Position numbers and translations under genes: made by a program | Part shown: positions 21,688 to 33,901 of the stretch, piece by piece | Layout of the letters: each line of letters begins with the position of its first letter | How positions within the stretch are numbered: the stretch's first letter is position 1 | The notes under the pieces: generated by a model | Told to the model about the DNA's origin: nothing | What the model saw: the letters and a program-made list of their open reading frames with translations, nothing else | Database searches by the model: none | Origin: Fasciola hepatica | Lineage: Eukaryota > Platyhelminthes > Trematoda > Plagiorchiida > Fasciolidae | Assembly: GCA_948099385.1 (NCBI GenBank) | Contig: CANUEZ040000164.1 | Span: 1,502,501-1,566,500 of the forward strand | Length of the DNA stretch: 64,000 bases | Direction of reading: 5' to 3'

Positions 21688-21883
21688 CTAAACCGCGCAC
21701 CTAAGTAACAAACATGGCCAGGAGAGAACTTCTTCGAGTTGGATCCACCACGTCGTGTAGAGGGCCGAAGACTTTCGTTCTGATCTACCAAACCTTACTT
21801 GAGCTATACCTGGAGTACTTTGTGTAAGCCTGAGCAGCGTACCACTAGAAGGATATAAAATGTCTGGAGGGGATACAGGGGTT
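21688..21883 (+). repeat. R2 dispersed repeat, copy 1
   Basis: About 196 bp matching 51,814-52,009 in the same orientation, with about 6 differences over the best 186 bp. It contains gaacttcttcgagttggatc and ggatataaaatgtctggag. Neither copy has recognisable flanking duplications, and no pol III box pair or coding frame was recognised. It is the closest repeat pair in the window outside the PAO-A LTRs. Confidence 0.9.
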
Positions 21884-22329
21884 AGCCTCCATAATGGTGA
21901 CCGAGCGAAGGGAGCTAGCTTCACAGACTGCCCCAGAGCCCTGAAATTGTCCTCGGTGGGGCGGCTGCGCATGATCGGGGATTTGATGGAAACCTCCAAG
22001 ATAACGAAGGAACTGTAAAATCTAAATTGGGAAGACCCTTGCTCTCCGAACTCAGGGAGTGGCTCAAGGGGGCGTAGCCTCAGATTGCATAAAAAGCATC
22101 TATTTCCCCAAGTAACAGCATACTACTTTTCAATTAGAGGGATACCTCATTGGAGCGGGCTCAGAAACGAAAGTCGCAAATACCACGAAGGTCAAAGCGT
22201 TCGAAGAAGCCGTGTACCGGTGTTGAGTGGCAGTATACCCCGATTAGTGTCAGGTGGTTTTAGGGTGGCACACAGTTTACCCATCGTCTTTAATGTTTTC
22301 TCTAACAGGTTTGATACCGCACGAAACTG
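21884..22329. other. unassigned sequence before the LINE-1 tail
   Basis: No feature recognised. It is the target flank on the 3' side of LINE-1. Confidence 0.4.
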
Positions 22330-22350
22330 TAATAATAATAATAATAATAA
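22330..22350 (+). repeat. (TAA)7 tract, LINE-1 3' tail
   Basis: Seven perfect TAA units; on the minus strand this is a TTA tail. Simple-repeat tails are common at LINE 3' ends. A (TAA)6 tract lies at the same place relative to the related segment at 42,608. Confidence 0.85.
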
Positions 22351-22358
22351 TTGTATAT

Positions 22359-22374
22359 TTCGGATGCGCCCGAA
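22359..22374 (-). other. 3'-terminal hairpin of LINE-1
   Basis: Stem ttcgg/ccgaa with a 6-nt loop, 8 nt from the TAA tract. The related segment has stem cttcg/cgaag (42,633-42,650) at the same place with a different loop, so pairing is kept while the loop changes. Hairpins near the 3' end are known RT recognition sites in some LINEs; that role here is inferred. Confidence 0.65.
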
Positions 22375-24504
22375 GCATGCTAGAATGCATGATCAGATGA
22401 TTATAGTGATGCCGGAATGACAATTCACAAAAGGGTGCAACAAGTGCATGCAGAGTATCAGAGAGAGTGTTACAGTGAACTAAAACTGTAGTAATGCCCG
22501 GCAAATTTGAAGGTCAAGGTCGAATGATGTCAGTTGGTCTGGAGTACATGCATACGTGGTATATGAAATAATTACACTAGTGGAAATTCGAACATATTAA
22601 AAGGAAATGTTTTTGGTGCACTACAGAATATGAGAGGCATATGGATAAAAATCTCGTCGAAGCGTTCGGTGAATTATTCACTTTACTACAGGCATGTCAA
22701 GAAGTATTAACATGGAAATATTTCAGTCTGAAAAGATGGTAGTATATAAAGTGGTGGCTGTATACTGGAGGAATCATATATGTTGCAAACAATTGCGTAT
22801 TTCTTGGGAGGGATACTACCAGAGTGATGGTGGCAGGGAACGGCCGGAGTAAAACAGGTGAGCGTGCGGCAAGTTATAAACTTTATGTAGGGTTGGTATG
22901 AAATGTCAAAGCGGAAGTGAAAGACTAATCAATATTGACCGTGTGGTTACATCCATTATACAGGTGTTCAGTTCTGCGAGAGGAAAGGTAAAGTAATCCA
23001 CAGATAAGTTTACGTCAATAGATGAATGCTGTGTGGTATGTACCATGCAAAAATGACAGATCAATAAAACTGCACAGGTATATCGCGGGAAGCGGCCGTG
23101 GATCAACGAATATAGAAATAAAATGTATCGGCCGGTGCAGATAGTGGTGTGATTTAGAGGCTGCATACGGGGTCAGTTTCGGTAATATAACACGAATGCA
23201 ACATCTGGAAAATCAAAGGTCTCGATAACGGTGATGGTATAGCAAGTAGACGGTGAGTGTCACATTTCTAATGACCAATTTGACAGGTGTAACAAATGAT
23301 GGGAACGGAGCGGCGATGCAGCATGGGAAGTGTATCGAAGACGTTCAATCGTGGAGGGAACGCAGTGATCTACAGAGCCCGAACACTCGATGCAACAGCA
23401 TTGCGGATGCGATCGGATGGACCGATGAAGAGTGCAGGTAGTTACTAATTACTTCGCTGCCCACTGGAGGACTACTGAAAGATATGTCAGCGCCAGACGT
23501 TTTTTTTTTGGTGACCGATGAAGCAATGAACAGTGACAATAAAGGTGCCAGTGTGTGAACAGTATTAGCGAGTTCTAACACGGGACGGGCATAATGACAT
23601 ATGGGATTAAAATGAGTTGTATGAATGCAGTGAGATCGAGTAGTCCAGGTTCAAGAAGTCCGATGGCGGGAATCTTGGGGAAAGCGATCGTGAGACGGGC
23701 GAAAATGAAGTTGTGTGTAAATCTCGTTTGTCCTGTCCAGCAAGAGAGGGTCCACGTTATTCCTGGGAAGTGGACGGCGACAATCGTCCTTAGGGTACAG
23801 GTTCTGAAAACAAAACGGAGAGGGCTGCAGTCTGGCAATTCTACCAGCTGTGGGTTAGGGGAGAAAGACAGAACACCAATATCATGCCAGTAACAGAAAT
23901 GGGTGGTCGCGACGTTGAGGTCTTGTTTTTTGGATTAAACAACATACGGAAAGCGGAGAAGACCGGTACTAGCGACTAATTCTTGTGAGGCTTAGTGAGA
24001 GTTACCAAAAAAGCAAGGAAGCGAGAATAGGCGACACTGGGGGCAAATACTTATGTGTAGTTCGACGAATGGTTTATGGAAGACCACATCGATTGTGGCG
24101 ATTCGTTCATCAGAACGAGGCCTGGAATCTTGTGTTGAAATAGGGTCTCAATGAGTAAGTAGTTGAAGCGTGGATGAGACTGGTACCTTGAGGACCATAT
24201 TATATATGCTGCTATGTATTTTCTAGCATTATAAATGCTCTTATACCTGGCGGCAGCTGATAAAAAAAGAAGAACCTAACCGACTAGGGCAAAATCTGAC
24301 AGCATGAAAAAAGAATCACTGGAGTAACGGTGGCCAGTAGGGGGTCGTGGTCAGAAGCGTTGAAAATAGGAAGTGGCTAGACAAACACGTGGAGTGTGCT
24401 GTTGACAGTCATGGAGTATAGGTTGGACTGCTTTTATTTGCTAACTATAATACAGAATGCTCCTTACCATCCGTTGGTACTGAACAAAGTTGTTAAGCTT
24501 TTGG

Positions 24505-27316
24505 TTAGTATCCCAGGCCCAGTTCGTAGGCTCGGGTAATAGACATGTAGGGATCATGCATACGGATCAGTTTTTGGACAGTTAGATGTTTATTTATTTC
24601 TTTTTTGAATAATAAAGAGGCCGAAGACATTGACCTAAGTTGAGGTGGGAGTTTGTTCCAGAGGGAAGAATATTTAACAATAAAGAAGTTTGACCGCATC
24701 GCAGTCCTGGATACTGGAATCAAGACCATAGAGTCCCTATGTCGTAAAGAATAGTTGGAGGGAGTTTTGACCTGGGGGGCTGAATTGCAAGATGTACGTT
24801 TTACAATATTGCAAAAGAAAGACAGGTTCATTCGTAGACGGCGCAGCCATAGGGGCTCTAGGTGCAATATTTCACACCTTTCCATATAATTTAAAGGCGA
24901 GGAATATCCTAGTAGTTGTTTGGTAAATCTACGTTGTACATTCTCAATTGCAAATCTGTCAATCTGCCGCATGTTAGAAAAGACGACAGTGCAATATTCC
25001 AGAAGTGGTCTTACATGAGTTTTAAAAATGCTTAGCTTGCTCTCTGTAAGACTGAAGGTTCTATTAATCAGACCAATTAGCCGTCTAGCTTTAGCAACCT
25101 GCACGGCCGAATGTTCAGAGAAATTAAATGTAGAAGAATATTGTAATCCCAAGTCCCTTACTTCCGGACTGTTGGGGATGAACTGATCATTAATTTTAAA
25201 CATTCCCGCGGGAACCTGACATTTATACATAAGGATACAACTTTTGACAGCGGAGAATTTCATCAACCATTGGTTGCTCCATGAGTCTAGCGATAGTTAA
25301 TCGCTCGTTATGCTAGCAATGGTAGAAGCTAAGGCGTCAGGTTCAAAGGAGTACATAATTTTTATGTCATCTGCAAAAAGGAACGCAGCCCCGTGTGTGA
25401 TGACGTTGAAAATGTCATTAACATATATAAGAAAAAGTAAGGGACCTAGTACACTACCCTGAATAACTCCACTAGTAACTGGTCGAGGTGATGATAAACT
25501 GCCATCAACGTCCACCACCTGCTTTCGGGATGTTAGATATGATGAAAACCAACTCAGGATCGGGTCAACAATTCCGTAGGTTTTCATCTTCGCCATGAGC
25601 CTATTGTGGGATACTCGATCGAAAGCTTTAGTCATGTCAAGGAGGATTACAATCACTGATTTACCACTGTTAGTGGCCGTAGTTATTAGGTTAAGGAAGT
25701 CACACATACAGGTGGCACAGGATCTTTTTTGAAGAAAACCGTGCTGTCCAGTGTTAATGAGGTTATTGTTTAGTAAATGAGTTGTAAGCTTATTTTTTAT
25801 CAGTCTTTCCATAATTCGGGAAACTATAGGGGTGTGGTTCACTGGTCGATAGTTGGTTAGGTCCTGGCGTGAACCTTTCTTAAGAATTGGGATAATAACT
25901 GATGTTTTCCAATGGGAGGGGAAAACGCTACTGCTCATAGATAAATTAAAAACCTTTGATAGCAAGAATGGGATATCAGTGCCACCTAGACTAAAAGTAG
26001 CCGGTGGTACGGCATCTGGCCCGGGGTGGTATGACCTCCTAATTTTAGTTAGCTGTACTGTTAAGTCGTTCGGGTGAAATGTAACCGCTGAGAACTGTGC
26101 AGATGTCAGCGGCTCAACGTGATATAGGCATAGGGAGTCATCGGTCGTTAGAGACGAAGCAAAATAGGCACTGAATGCCTCGGAGATCTCTTGGGAGTTC
26201 GTTATATAATTGTTGTTAGATATAACGGATGAGATAGGAGAACTGCACTGGCTGTTTCTCAGCTTCATCAGCTTAGATAAAGCTTCGGACCTCTTGGGGT
26301 GACTCAGCGCCCTTAATTCCTGTTTTTTACTGCGGGACATTTCAATCAATTTCATAGAATTAGATAAACGGTTCATTTGCAAGAACAACGAAAAGTCTCT
26401 CGACCTAAGGAATTTGCGTTGTAGCATAGAAAGCTTCTGCTTTAGTCGACAAAAACTGTTTGGTTTATCTCGTCCAGGTAGACCTTGGGTTGGGGTGATT
26501 ACGTCAAGACATGCATTTAGTGTGGAGTAAAGATGATCCACCACGGTATGCAAGTCATCAGATAAAAAGAAAGTATCCCAGTTCTGCGAGCGAATAAGTG
26601 AGGGTAATTGATTCCAGCTAGCTTGGTGGAACGGTCTTTTAACGGTTGGTTTGTGAACGGTTCGTGCTGGCACTGAAAACTCACATTTTACCGGCAAGTG
26701 GTCACAACCTGGGATGCTGTTCACGATAGATGTGTGCACGCGAGATAATCCTACCGTAAAAATGAGATCAAGGATGCTACTGCCTCTAGTTGGGCACATC
26801 ACATGTTGAGTCCATCCTCCTAAACGAATGCTGGTCAAGAAGTGTAGTAAGTGATGTGGGGCTTTCAAAGTGGACCAACGTATGCCTGGTGCGTTAAAGT
26901 CGCCGGCCACCATTTTTGGGCCGGGTATGTCCGCAACAACGTTTAACGCCTCTATGATAGGCAGAAAGTCGTTTTGACTAGTATTCGGGGGGCGGTAGAT
27001 GCAACTAACAATGAAGTCAGAACATCCTGTAGTGACCTGTAGCCAAACTGAATCCGGCAAGTTATCAAGTATGGGGTGCTGAAATATTTTCGCTCGCATG
27101 TTTTGTCTTACATATATAAGACAGCCTCCCCCTCTCTGAGTGAGTCTATTTTTCCTGAAAGCTTGGTATCCGGTGATAGCGATATCCTCGTTTGGAGTAG
27201 CTTTACGGAAAGAGAGAGACACCACATTGTTGGGTGCTAAGTGGTATGAGTTGACAACACGACTACCTGGAAGCAAGATTGGATTTAGCCACCTAAAGTC
27301 TCCTGAAAATTGAGTT
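24505..27316 (-). pseudogene. LINE-1 endonuclease-reverse transcriptase (one internal stop)
   Basis: One frame of about 937 codons from 27,316 to the stop at 24,505, broken only by TAA at 25,297-25,299. The endonuclease (first ~215 residues) keeps GGGCLIYVR, CIYRPP, GDFNAPGIRW and CDHLPV near the expected spacing. The N-terminal Glu region is not recognisable, with SLSFRKATPNED where related elements have the 'TETW' motif. RT blocks include NYRPV, QHGFLQKRSC, LDMTKAFDRVSH, SGVIQGSVLGPLLF and FADD at 25,366-25,377 (both catalytic Asp present). After the stop, a C-terminal connection reads VRDLGLQYSS, HVRPLLEYC and WNKLPPQLR, the normal end of such proteins. The stop sits between FADD and the KFSAVKSC block, so it removes the thumb. 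Only one stop over 2.8 kb suggests recent activity of its source. Confidence 0.93.
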
Positions 27317-28559
27317 CAGTTGAATGGTTTGAATTCGACAGCACAGTAAAAGCGAGATGCATTAAGCGGCGTATGTGGGATTTGCAGTGACCTGGAGGTC
27401 ACTGGGTTTAAACGTGTGACATCTCCGCTAAAAATCACCTTCGGAAAATGTAACTAATTAATACCGAGATGTGGGTAGTTGGTGTTTTGTTCGATGCCAC
27501 AGTGCCTTCCCTTGCTTGTCTGCTCGCCCAAAGGAAAACCGTTTTCCGCAAACTGGAAAACACTGGAGTGTTCTGCCTGCAAACAGTTGAACTTTTATCC
27601 CCTTTAGCCACAGTCGAGTCCAGGGTCTCTTTCAATAGTGAACGTGAAAGACATTGTTCATCGCAAGCCTTCCTTCACTCATTCCACTGACTTTTAACGT
27701 CCTGCGTCAACCGTCGTAACTGTTGGCTTGTCGTCCGTTCTTCAGGCCGTTCTTGAGATCCAGTTACTACAAAATGTTCGGATCACCAACAACCCTCCAT
27801 AGCTTTGCCTCGTCAAACTGTGTGCACAGGTGGACTACGAGCAGTGTGTCTGAGTTGTTATACCGAATGAAAGTGTCCTCGGTGGACCATTAGATGGCGT
27901 CAGGCGTGTTGGAAGACCAAGGAAATGGCCGCAATGAGTACTCGTGCGTATGGGTACAGTCCTCACTTACGGACGGAGCTAAAACTGGGTAGAGTACCGG
28001 TTGTTGTACTTTATACAAGCAAAGGGGTGACCACTGCATTTCTAAACCCCGTTTATCCTACAGATCTTCCCAAACATAACAAAGAGCACGGAAGTCTCAG
28101 CCATAACTAGATACCAGATCGTTTCACAATTGGCGCCAGAAGTTGGACCTAAACAGCGAATTCCGGAAACTGCTGTCTATTACTACTACCTAACAAACCG
28201 GACAAAAACCCCAGGCCACTGGAAAACCACGGTTGCCAGACTCCTCAATCCTAATGAATCCTCGGTCTCGCGGGCCGCGACATTATGCAGACTTTCAAAC
28301 GGCTTTTACCGAATACGTTTTCGCGCATGTTAGTGAAATAATACACGTTAATTCACCCAAGCTATCTCATTGTTATTATTATGGTGAGGGTTTATTCCAA
28401 TTAGTCCATTCTCTTCACAAACAATCCGTGCCTTTCTGTCTTTAGCATGAATTCTTTCTTGGGCGCCAATAGAAACTGTCACTAGGCGGCTTCTTTGGTG
28501 GCATGTTTCTTAGCGTACCATTTTTTGGGTCCAGCCTTAAGGTCCCACTGGTTTTGCCG
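27317..28559. other. unassigned 1.2-kb stretch
   Basis: No gene, RNA or repeat recognised on either strand. Confidence 0.4.
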
Positions 28560-30140
28560 CGGAGGTTTCCACTGCAACTCGACCGTCACTACGGAAACGA
28601 ATAAACCGAAAGCTAGCCCTACCGATCAAGCAGTGAGCAGTAGCTCAGAGGAGAGTACAGACCCGATGGACGATGAGGGAATCCATTGTAGTCGATGCCT
28701 CCTTTGGTATCATCAAATGTGCTCCAAGGTGGTACAGAGGAATACTGATCTACATATCCTACCCACACACCCAAAATCTGTGTTCGCCTACTATTCCGTT
28801 GGCGGAGGAGAGCTTATGAGCACTCCGAGAAAAACTAGAGAAAAGACGGTTAAACCGGCATAGGAACGAGAGAAAAAGCTTTGCCACCAGCTCAGGGGAA
28901 GGGAAACTGCTTGGAAAAACAAGAAACTAACAGAAAAAAGTAGAACAAGCTAAAGGCCATGGGGCAGCAGGGAACAGCTGCCTCCAGCAATTTAGAAGGA
29001 AGCCTTCCGACAGGAGTGGAACCACCCAGGGAGCGAGCGAAATATATAAAAGAAGAAGAGCAACGCATCAAGCTTGAAAAGGACTTCAAGGCTGACAGAA
29101 GTTGGAGTGCACTACTTCATAACCACAGAAAATATATCAAAAACGACGGTAAAATTGGAAAAGATGAAAATCATCTGTGTGCGTTTGAGATCCTCAGGAC
29201 TGTTAGCTTACCCATTCCGAGTGCCACGGAGTATGACTATGGCGCGGGAAGTAACCAGCTCTGCTAAGACCCCTGTTGGTCGTTTTCCCTAGGATCTACT
29301 TCAGGGATAAACTGCTATCCGGGGCAGGGGCAGCTGAGGGCAAATTTTGGAAATAGCGGAGGGTCACATTTAACAGTCCAGTAATTATCCAACAGGGTAA
29401 TGCCACCTTCTGGATACACCCGATCGGAAGCGGCCAGCTCACTTTACTGCTAAGTCGGACACGACCCCTTCTGGTAAGTAAACAATCAAGGCCCAAGGGG
29501 CAAGTCAGGTTGCTAAGGTTGCTTTAAAAGCCGGTAAACTACAGGCCGGAGTAAAGGTAATTCAGAAGGACAGAGGGCAGGCAACTCGCAGTACACCGAA
29601 TCTACTTATTATTGGGAGAGTGCAGCCAGAAGAGTGTCCGGTTTCAATTGAGTCGTTTCAGAAGTCTACTCCAGATCAGTCACTCAGGGGGGAGTTACCA
29701 GAGGGCAAATTCAAGGAAACCCGCTGGGCTGAGTTGGCCACAACAATAATCCGAGTCATCGGTGAGGTGACTCAAAGGATGGAAACATCCGCTGTGCTTG
29801 TTGAGCCCCGCACCGAATCGACGGGCGGAGAAGCAACAGCCACAGAGTCTACAGCCTTAATTTATTTTCAGGATGCAGCGCCGGGGACATCTGCAGAAGC
29901 ACAAAAGCGGGGCATCGACTCGGAGGCCGCTTCCTGAGGTACCCTATGAGTCATATTCTCAATTGGGTTAGAGAAGCTCACCGGGGAACCTTCACTCCGG
30001 CACACAAAAGCCCGCAGCCCCTCGGGAAAACGGGAGAGCTGACGACTAGAATCACAGAGTGTGACGTCGTTGCATTAGCGGAAACTTCTATGAGGCAAGA
30101 TACCGCTGCTGAGGGAGGTCCTAAGAGCGATAGCAGGCGA
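28560..30140 (+). pseudogene. LINE-2: decayed LINE ORF1 with PHD-like finger and endonuclease start
   Basis: The open stretch 28,495-28,863 contains, near residue 60, DEGIHCSRCLLWYHQMC, the second half of a PHD-type zinc finger (C-x2-C ... H-x2-C), preceded by an S/E/T-rich linker. Such fingers are known from ORF1 of CR1-like LINEs. Downstream the frame is broken. Near 30,030-30,090 a stretch reads GELTTRITECDVVALAET, which matches the start of a LINE endonuclease ('N--SL--K--EL' then 'DI-ALTET'). The later endonuclease and RT of this element were not found; LINE-3 begins about 1 kb on. Whether LINE-2 is a separate element or the 5' part of LINE-3 with a duplication is unclear. Confidence 0.55.
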
Positions 30141-31209
30141 TCAATTATACCCACCTTCCCCTGCTCTAGTGTCACCCAGTCCCATGAACAATCTACTTCT
30201 GTCGATATCTAGTCGCCACTTCCATTGACTAGTGCAAGAGAGCAAAATGTAGACCGAGATCTATCCCTTCCGCCCCCAGGAAGGCAAAGCCCCCTTGAAA
30301 AGCTCCAAGCTGCGCCTCAGTCCCCACGATTGTCCACTCATAACCGGGCTATAAAACCCTTTTACTTAGCCGGCAACAGTTCACATCCCGGTCTGTCTGC
30401 CAAACTAGCCACCAGATCGCCAGGTTCCCACGGGCCGACCGCACCATTCGGCCAGCTACGACGTTGTCTCCTAAGGCCTCGATCACACTGCAATCCCCTT
30501 CACCTGGAGCCCTTAAAGGCCAAGACCTTCGCCGCACTGATATCATCACGCTTCCAGCTTTAATTGAAAATCGCCCTGTGGTCTCCCACTCTCCAGCTAA
30601 CCGGCATTTACCAATCCACGTCTCTCGCCAGTGCATGCCTACGGGGTAGCATCGCTCACCTTGGCTCTAGACCACCGGAGCATCTATTCGGTCCCCCGAA
30701 GATCCGCGCACCCAAATGCTGCATGTCATATCCGTCAACTTAGACGCCGTCCTCAAGTCTACAGAGGAAGCAACACGTCACTGATTTTCTACCAAGGGTA
30801 CCGCCTCCATACTTGAACCTCTTGGGATGAGTTACCAGCATTGTTGTCAACCTGTACTACAACATGTGGACTAGGGCTGACGCCCTCTCTTCCGCCTAAA
30901 GACGTGTCTCACAATACCCCTCTGCACCTTCGTCTTCCTTCTGCTCCCTCACCACCCGACAACACCGTATTCTACTCTGCTCCCACTGCACCTAATGCCG
31001 CTTTAGCCTTCATACCAAAGCCATCTTCATCATCAGCCCTTTTGCTACCATTCCACCCCCTCATATTTACTCCATGGAGCCCTGTGCGATGCGGGCTCCT
31101 TCGATAAATTCTATCCGTAAAATTATATAGGCCTCATTTCAATCCCACTTACCCTGCCTCTCGTCATCCTTCTCATAGAATCGCTCTCAAAGCCATTGTA
31201 GCGCAGCCA
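30141..31209 (+). other. unassigned, possibly LINE ORF1 remnant
   Basis: Proline- and serine-rich in plus-strand frames, which fits an old ORF1 or 5' region of LINE-3, but no motif can be named. Confidence 0.35.
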
Positions 31210-33484
31210 CTACAGTCCTCCACATTCTCTTCATTGCGCACCCCCGCACACACGAAATCAATTCATTAAAGCTCGTGTTAACGTTTACTTACCCAGATAG
31301 CGTTTTAGCCGCTGAAACATGGCTCTCCAAGTATGTACCTAACGGTTGCAATTGTATATCGGGCTATCAAACCTTCTCTAGATAGAGGCTTCCTCAAAGC
31401 GTTGGAAGGCGCCTGACACGTGTTTGATGATCCACTCATACATCCGCCACACCCCTCCAGACTCCTCACTCTGTATGGGTGCCTTCGGGTGGGACCAACA
31501 GCAGCCGCTTACTTAGCCGCATAAATCGTCCTCTTCGTACTGATTCACACAGTATCAGAGCTGTGGTCGATGCGTTCAACTCTGCTACTGACCATAACTT
31601 AAGTTTCAAAATCATTGCAAGGGATTTCATTTTCCCACAGATTCGCCATTCATCACACCCCGGCCCTCCTCTTTTATTGAACTTCATCTCCTATATACGC
31701 CTGGGTCCATGGTGGCAAAATGGTAAATGCCCTGCAAGAGGCAGAAGCACTCTCGACCGTGTTTCACCCCTGACCCCACTGCAGTTAAGACTCAGGCACT
31801 ACATCATTTCCCAAAAAGTGGCCGTAAAACGGCGCTTTGCACACGGCCGTGCCCCACCAGTTTCCAACCAACCCGGGCATCCTGTATTTCATTCCAAATA
31901 ACGAATTAGGGCCCAGTTCCTTTACTTATTGGTTTGTCAAACTGGGATAATTTTTTTCTGAGTGCTGACCCCAATTAGCCGCTGATTGTCTATTCACCGT
32001 CCTTTTTGAAAGTGCAATGACCAACCGGTCACATGCTGCCTTTCACCTGTCTAGCTGTAAGTTTTGCGCACTCGGTAACTGCAAGCTCTACTTTTGCCAC
32101 AATTCCTCGGCACACGCCAGCGTGCGGCTCATGTACTGAGGCCTTGTGAGAACACATGCAGTTGTCATTCCAAGGCCTTTTCTCGTTGGCCTTCTCGACT
32201 AAAGCGACTGTAGAAGCTGCAGGTGTGTGCTTTCAATGACAGTTTGCTTGCTCTTACTATATCATTGCCGGTAATTCCCGACCATCACCAAGAAAATCAA
32301 AAATAGAGCTCAAAATCACAGCACCAAGGGGCAGTTGTTCGAAGTTCAGGGACTTCTCGGTATTTTTTCGCCAGGTATCACTTTCAGAGAGGTTTTACCG
32401 CTCTTAGGAACGACAGCTCATCCGTCTAGGAAGTGCCGCTCTCAGACATCCATAAAACTCCGAAGGTTCGGCAAGACCAATAAACTCACGGTCCGGGCAT
32501 ATTCCACGCACCAAACTCAAACTCGTACTCCACAACTTCAAACCTGCAAACTCACCTGTGACTGTATCAGAAGCACTCAGTGCTCGTTTTGCATCTTCTC
32601 TATTACCCCAGGGTGGCCTCTCCGCCAAGTCCCTGCCACGGGTAACCGAAACCACCCTGTTTAGCACACCTTTTGATGCCAAGGGTATCCCCAAGATATC
32701 CGACATGAATGAGCCGTCTTCTCGACCTGGAATCGGTGGACTTTCCTCTGCTCTGTCCAGTTTTGGTGTACCTGATCTCTCACTTCTTCTAAGCCCGAAC
32801 ACTTTGTCCATGAATAACAGCCCGGTGCTAAAGCACCGGAAGTCTCCATTATCGTTCCCCGTCCTAAGAAGGGAACTCCGTATGAGACAAACAGCTGCAG
32901 CCCTGCCAGCCGCACTCCTATTAGGTGTAAGATGATGGAACAAGTGGCTAAAGAGCGAATTCTTAATCTTCCGCTGAGTGACCGCTTACTAAACCCGTCC
33001 AAACAGAGCTCCAATAAAATCAGGTCATGCGCATCCTATCACCTTTAGTTTTGAAATGTCATTGCCATTACAATGAGCATGGAGAAAGTGGACATCATCC
33101 CCTTTTTGGATGTGACTAAGGCGTTTGACAGGGTCCAGCATACCCACCATTCGTGTAAAATTCACTCTTTTGGTACTACTGACCCTTCTTCTCCATGTTT
33201 ACGTTCTCAGCTGTCCTCTCGCTCCCAAAAAGTGCTGAATGACAACCGTCTGCCTTCATTCACGTCAAATACGAGTGCAGTGGTTTAGGGAAGTGTCTTA
33301 CGCAAACCACGCTTCTTCGTGTATATAAATGACTGCTTTGCCGCAGTGCTCTGTAGCACCCCGTATCTGTTTCCTGGCGATATTAGGATAATGTACACGT
33401 ACGGCCCATGCAACCTGTCAGCTGCGCTAGAAAACAGTTCTTGAGATTTAACCTCCCTTAGCCACTGGTGCCACCCGTGGCATA
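31210..33484 (+). pseudogene. LINE-3: decayed LINE endonuclease-RT
   Basis: Endonuclease: AAETWLSKYVPNGCNCISGYQ (31,311-31,373) is the 'TETWL' block, and 31,479-31,900 continues with a damaged 'CVYRPP' region, LSFKIIARDFIFPQIR (for 'GDFN-P'), and LLNFISYIRLGPW. A linker follows, with WD-FF near 31,940. RT: ALSARFASSLLP and the S-P-G-I-G-G-L-SAL step (32,570-32,760), then LDVTKAFDRVQH (33,105-33,140), a GSVL block (33,291), VYINDCFAAV, and FPGDIRIMY, where the catalytic F-A-D-D should be. Loss of the second-position residues there and many frame changes make it dead. The frame continues to the LTR of PAO-B at 33,485, so PAO-B appears to have inserted in this gene. It is related to LINE-1 in its wording. 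Confidence 0.85.
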
Positions 33485-33862
33485 TACAAAGACCGGTCGT
33501 GGAACATCCCCCCCCCCGGAATACACTACAGTTCCATGTTTCCTTACCATCACTCAATTATTTATACTACTGGCTTATATTGTGGGCTGGATGTTTCTAC
33601 AAACCAACGTTTGTTTGTTCGCGTCAAGCACACTGCCCTGTCATATCCTTATTCCGGACCTGTGTGACGTACGTGCTCCTTTCTCGCACGCCGCAATTCG
33701 GTTCCCGTTTTTTGAGTCCTTCTGACCGCATAATCGAGGTTTGTATCTGTTTCGTGTCACTATCCATTTGATAATCTAGTACCGTTGAATTTACGGATAA
33801 TCGCTTTCTGATTTCGGGATCCGTCGTGAATTTGGCTACGTATTGCACAAAGGCGTGTTACA
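33485..33862 (+). repeat. PAO-B 5' LTR
   Basis: Matches the right LTR and, more distantly, the PAO-A LTRs (shared gaccggtcgt near the start, atttcgggatccgt and the tgttaca end). The first six bases have drifted from the expected TGT start. It contains a run of nine C near 33,510. Confidence 0.9.
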
Positions 33863-33901
33863 ATATTCAATTGATCAATTTCGAACGAGAAAATACGCAA
33901 C
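33863..33901 (+). promoter_or_regulatory. PAO-B leader and presumed primer-binding region
   Basis: 39 nt from the LTR end to the gag ATG (33,902). It begins atattcaattgatcaatttc, similar to the PAO-A leader and likewise without the usual TGG start. Confidence 0.55.

Larger units (their letters stand above)
22330..27316 (-). mobile_element. LINE-1: CR1/Jockey-type non-LTR retrotransposon
   Basis: A minus-strand element with an endonuclease-RT frame (27,316-24,505), a long 3' region, and a (TAA)n tract at the 3' end (22,330-22,350). A short hairpin lies just inside that end. A shorter segment at 42,608-43,482 ends in the same hairpin and tract, which supports this 3' boundary. The 5' end is truncated: the frame starts inside the endonuclease and no ORF1 was found upstream. 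The 2.2 kb between the stop codon and the tail is long for a 3' UTR and may hold an undetected insertion. Confidence 0.85.
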
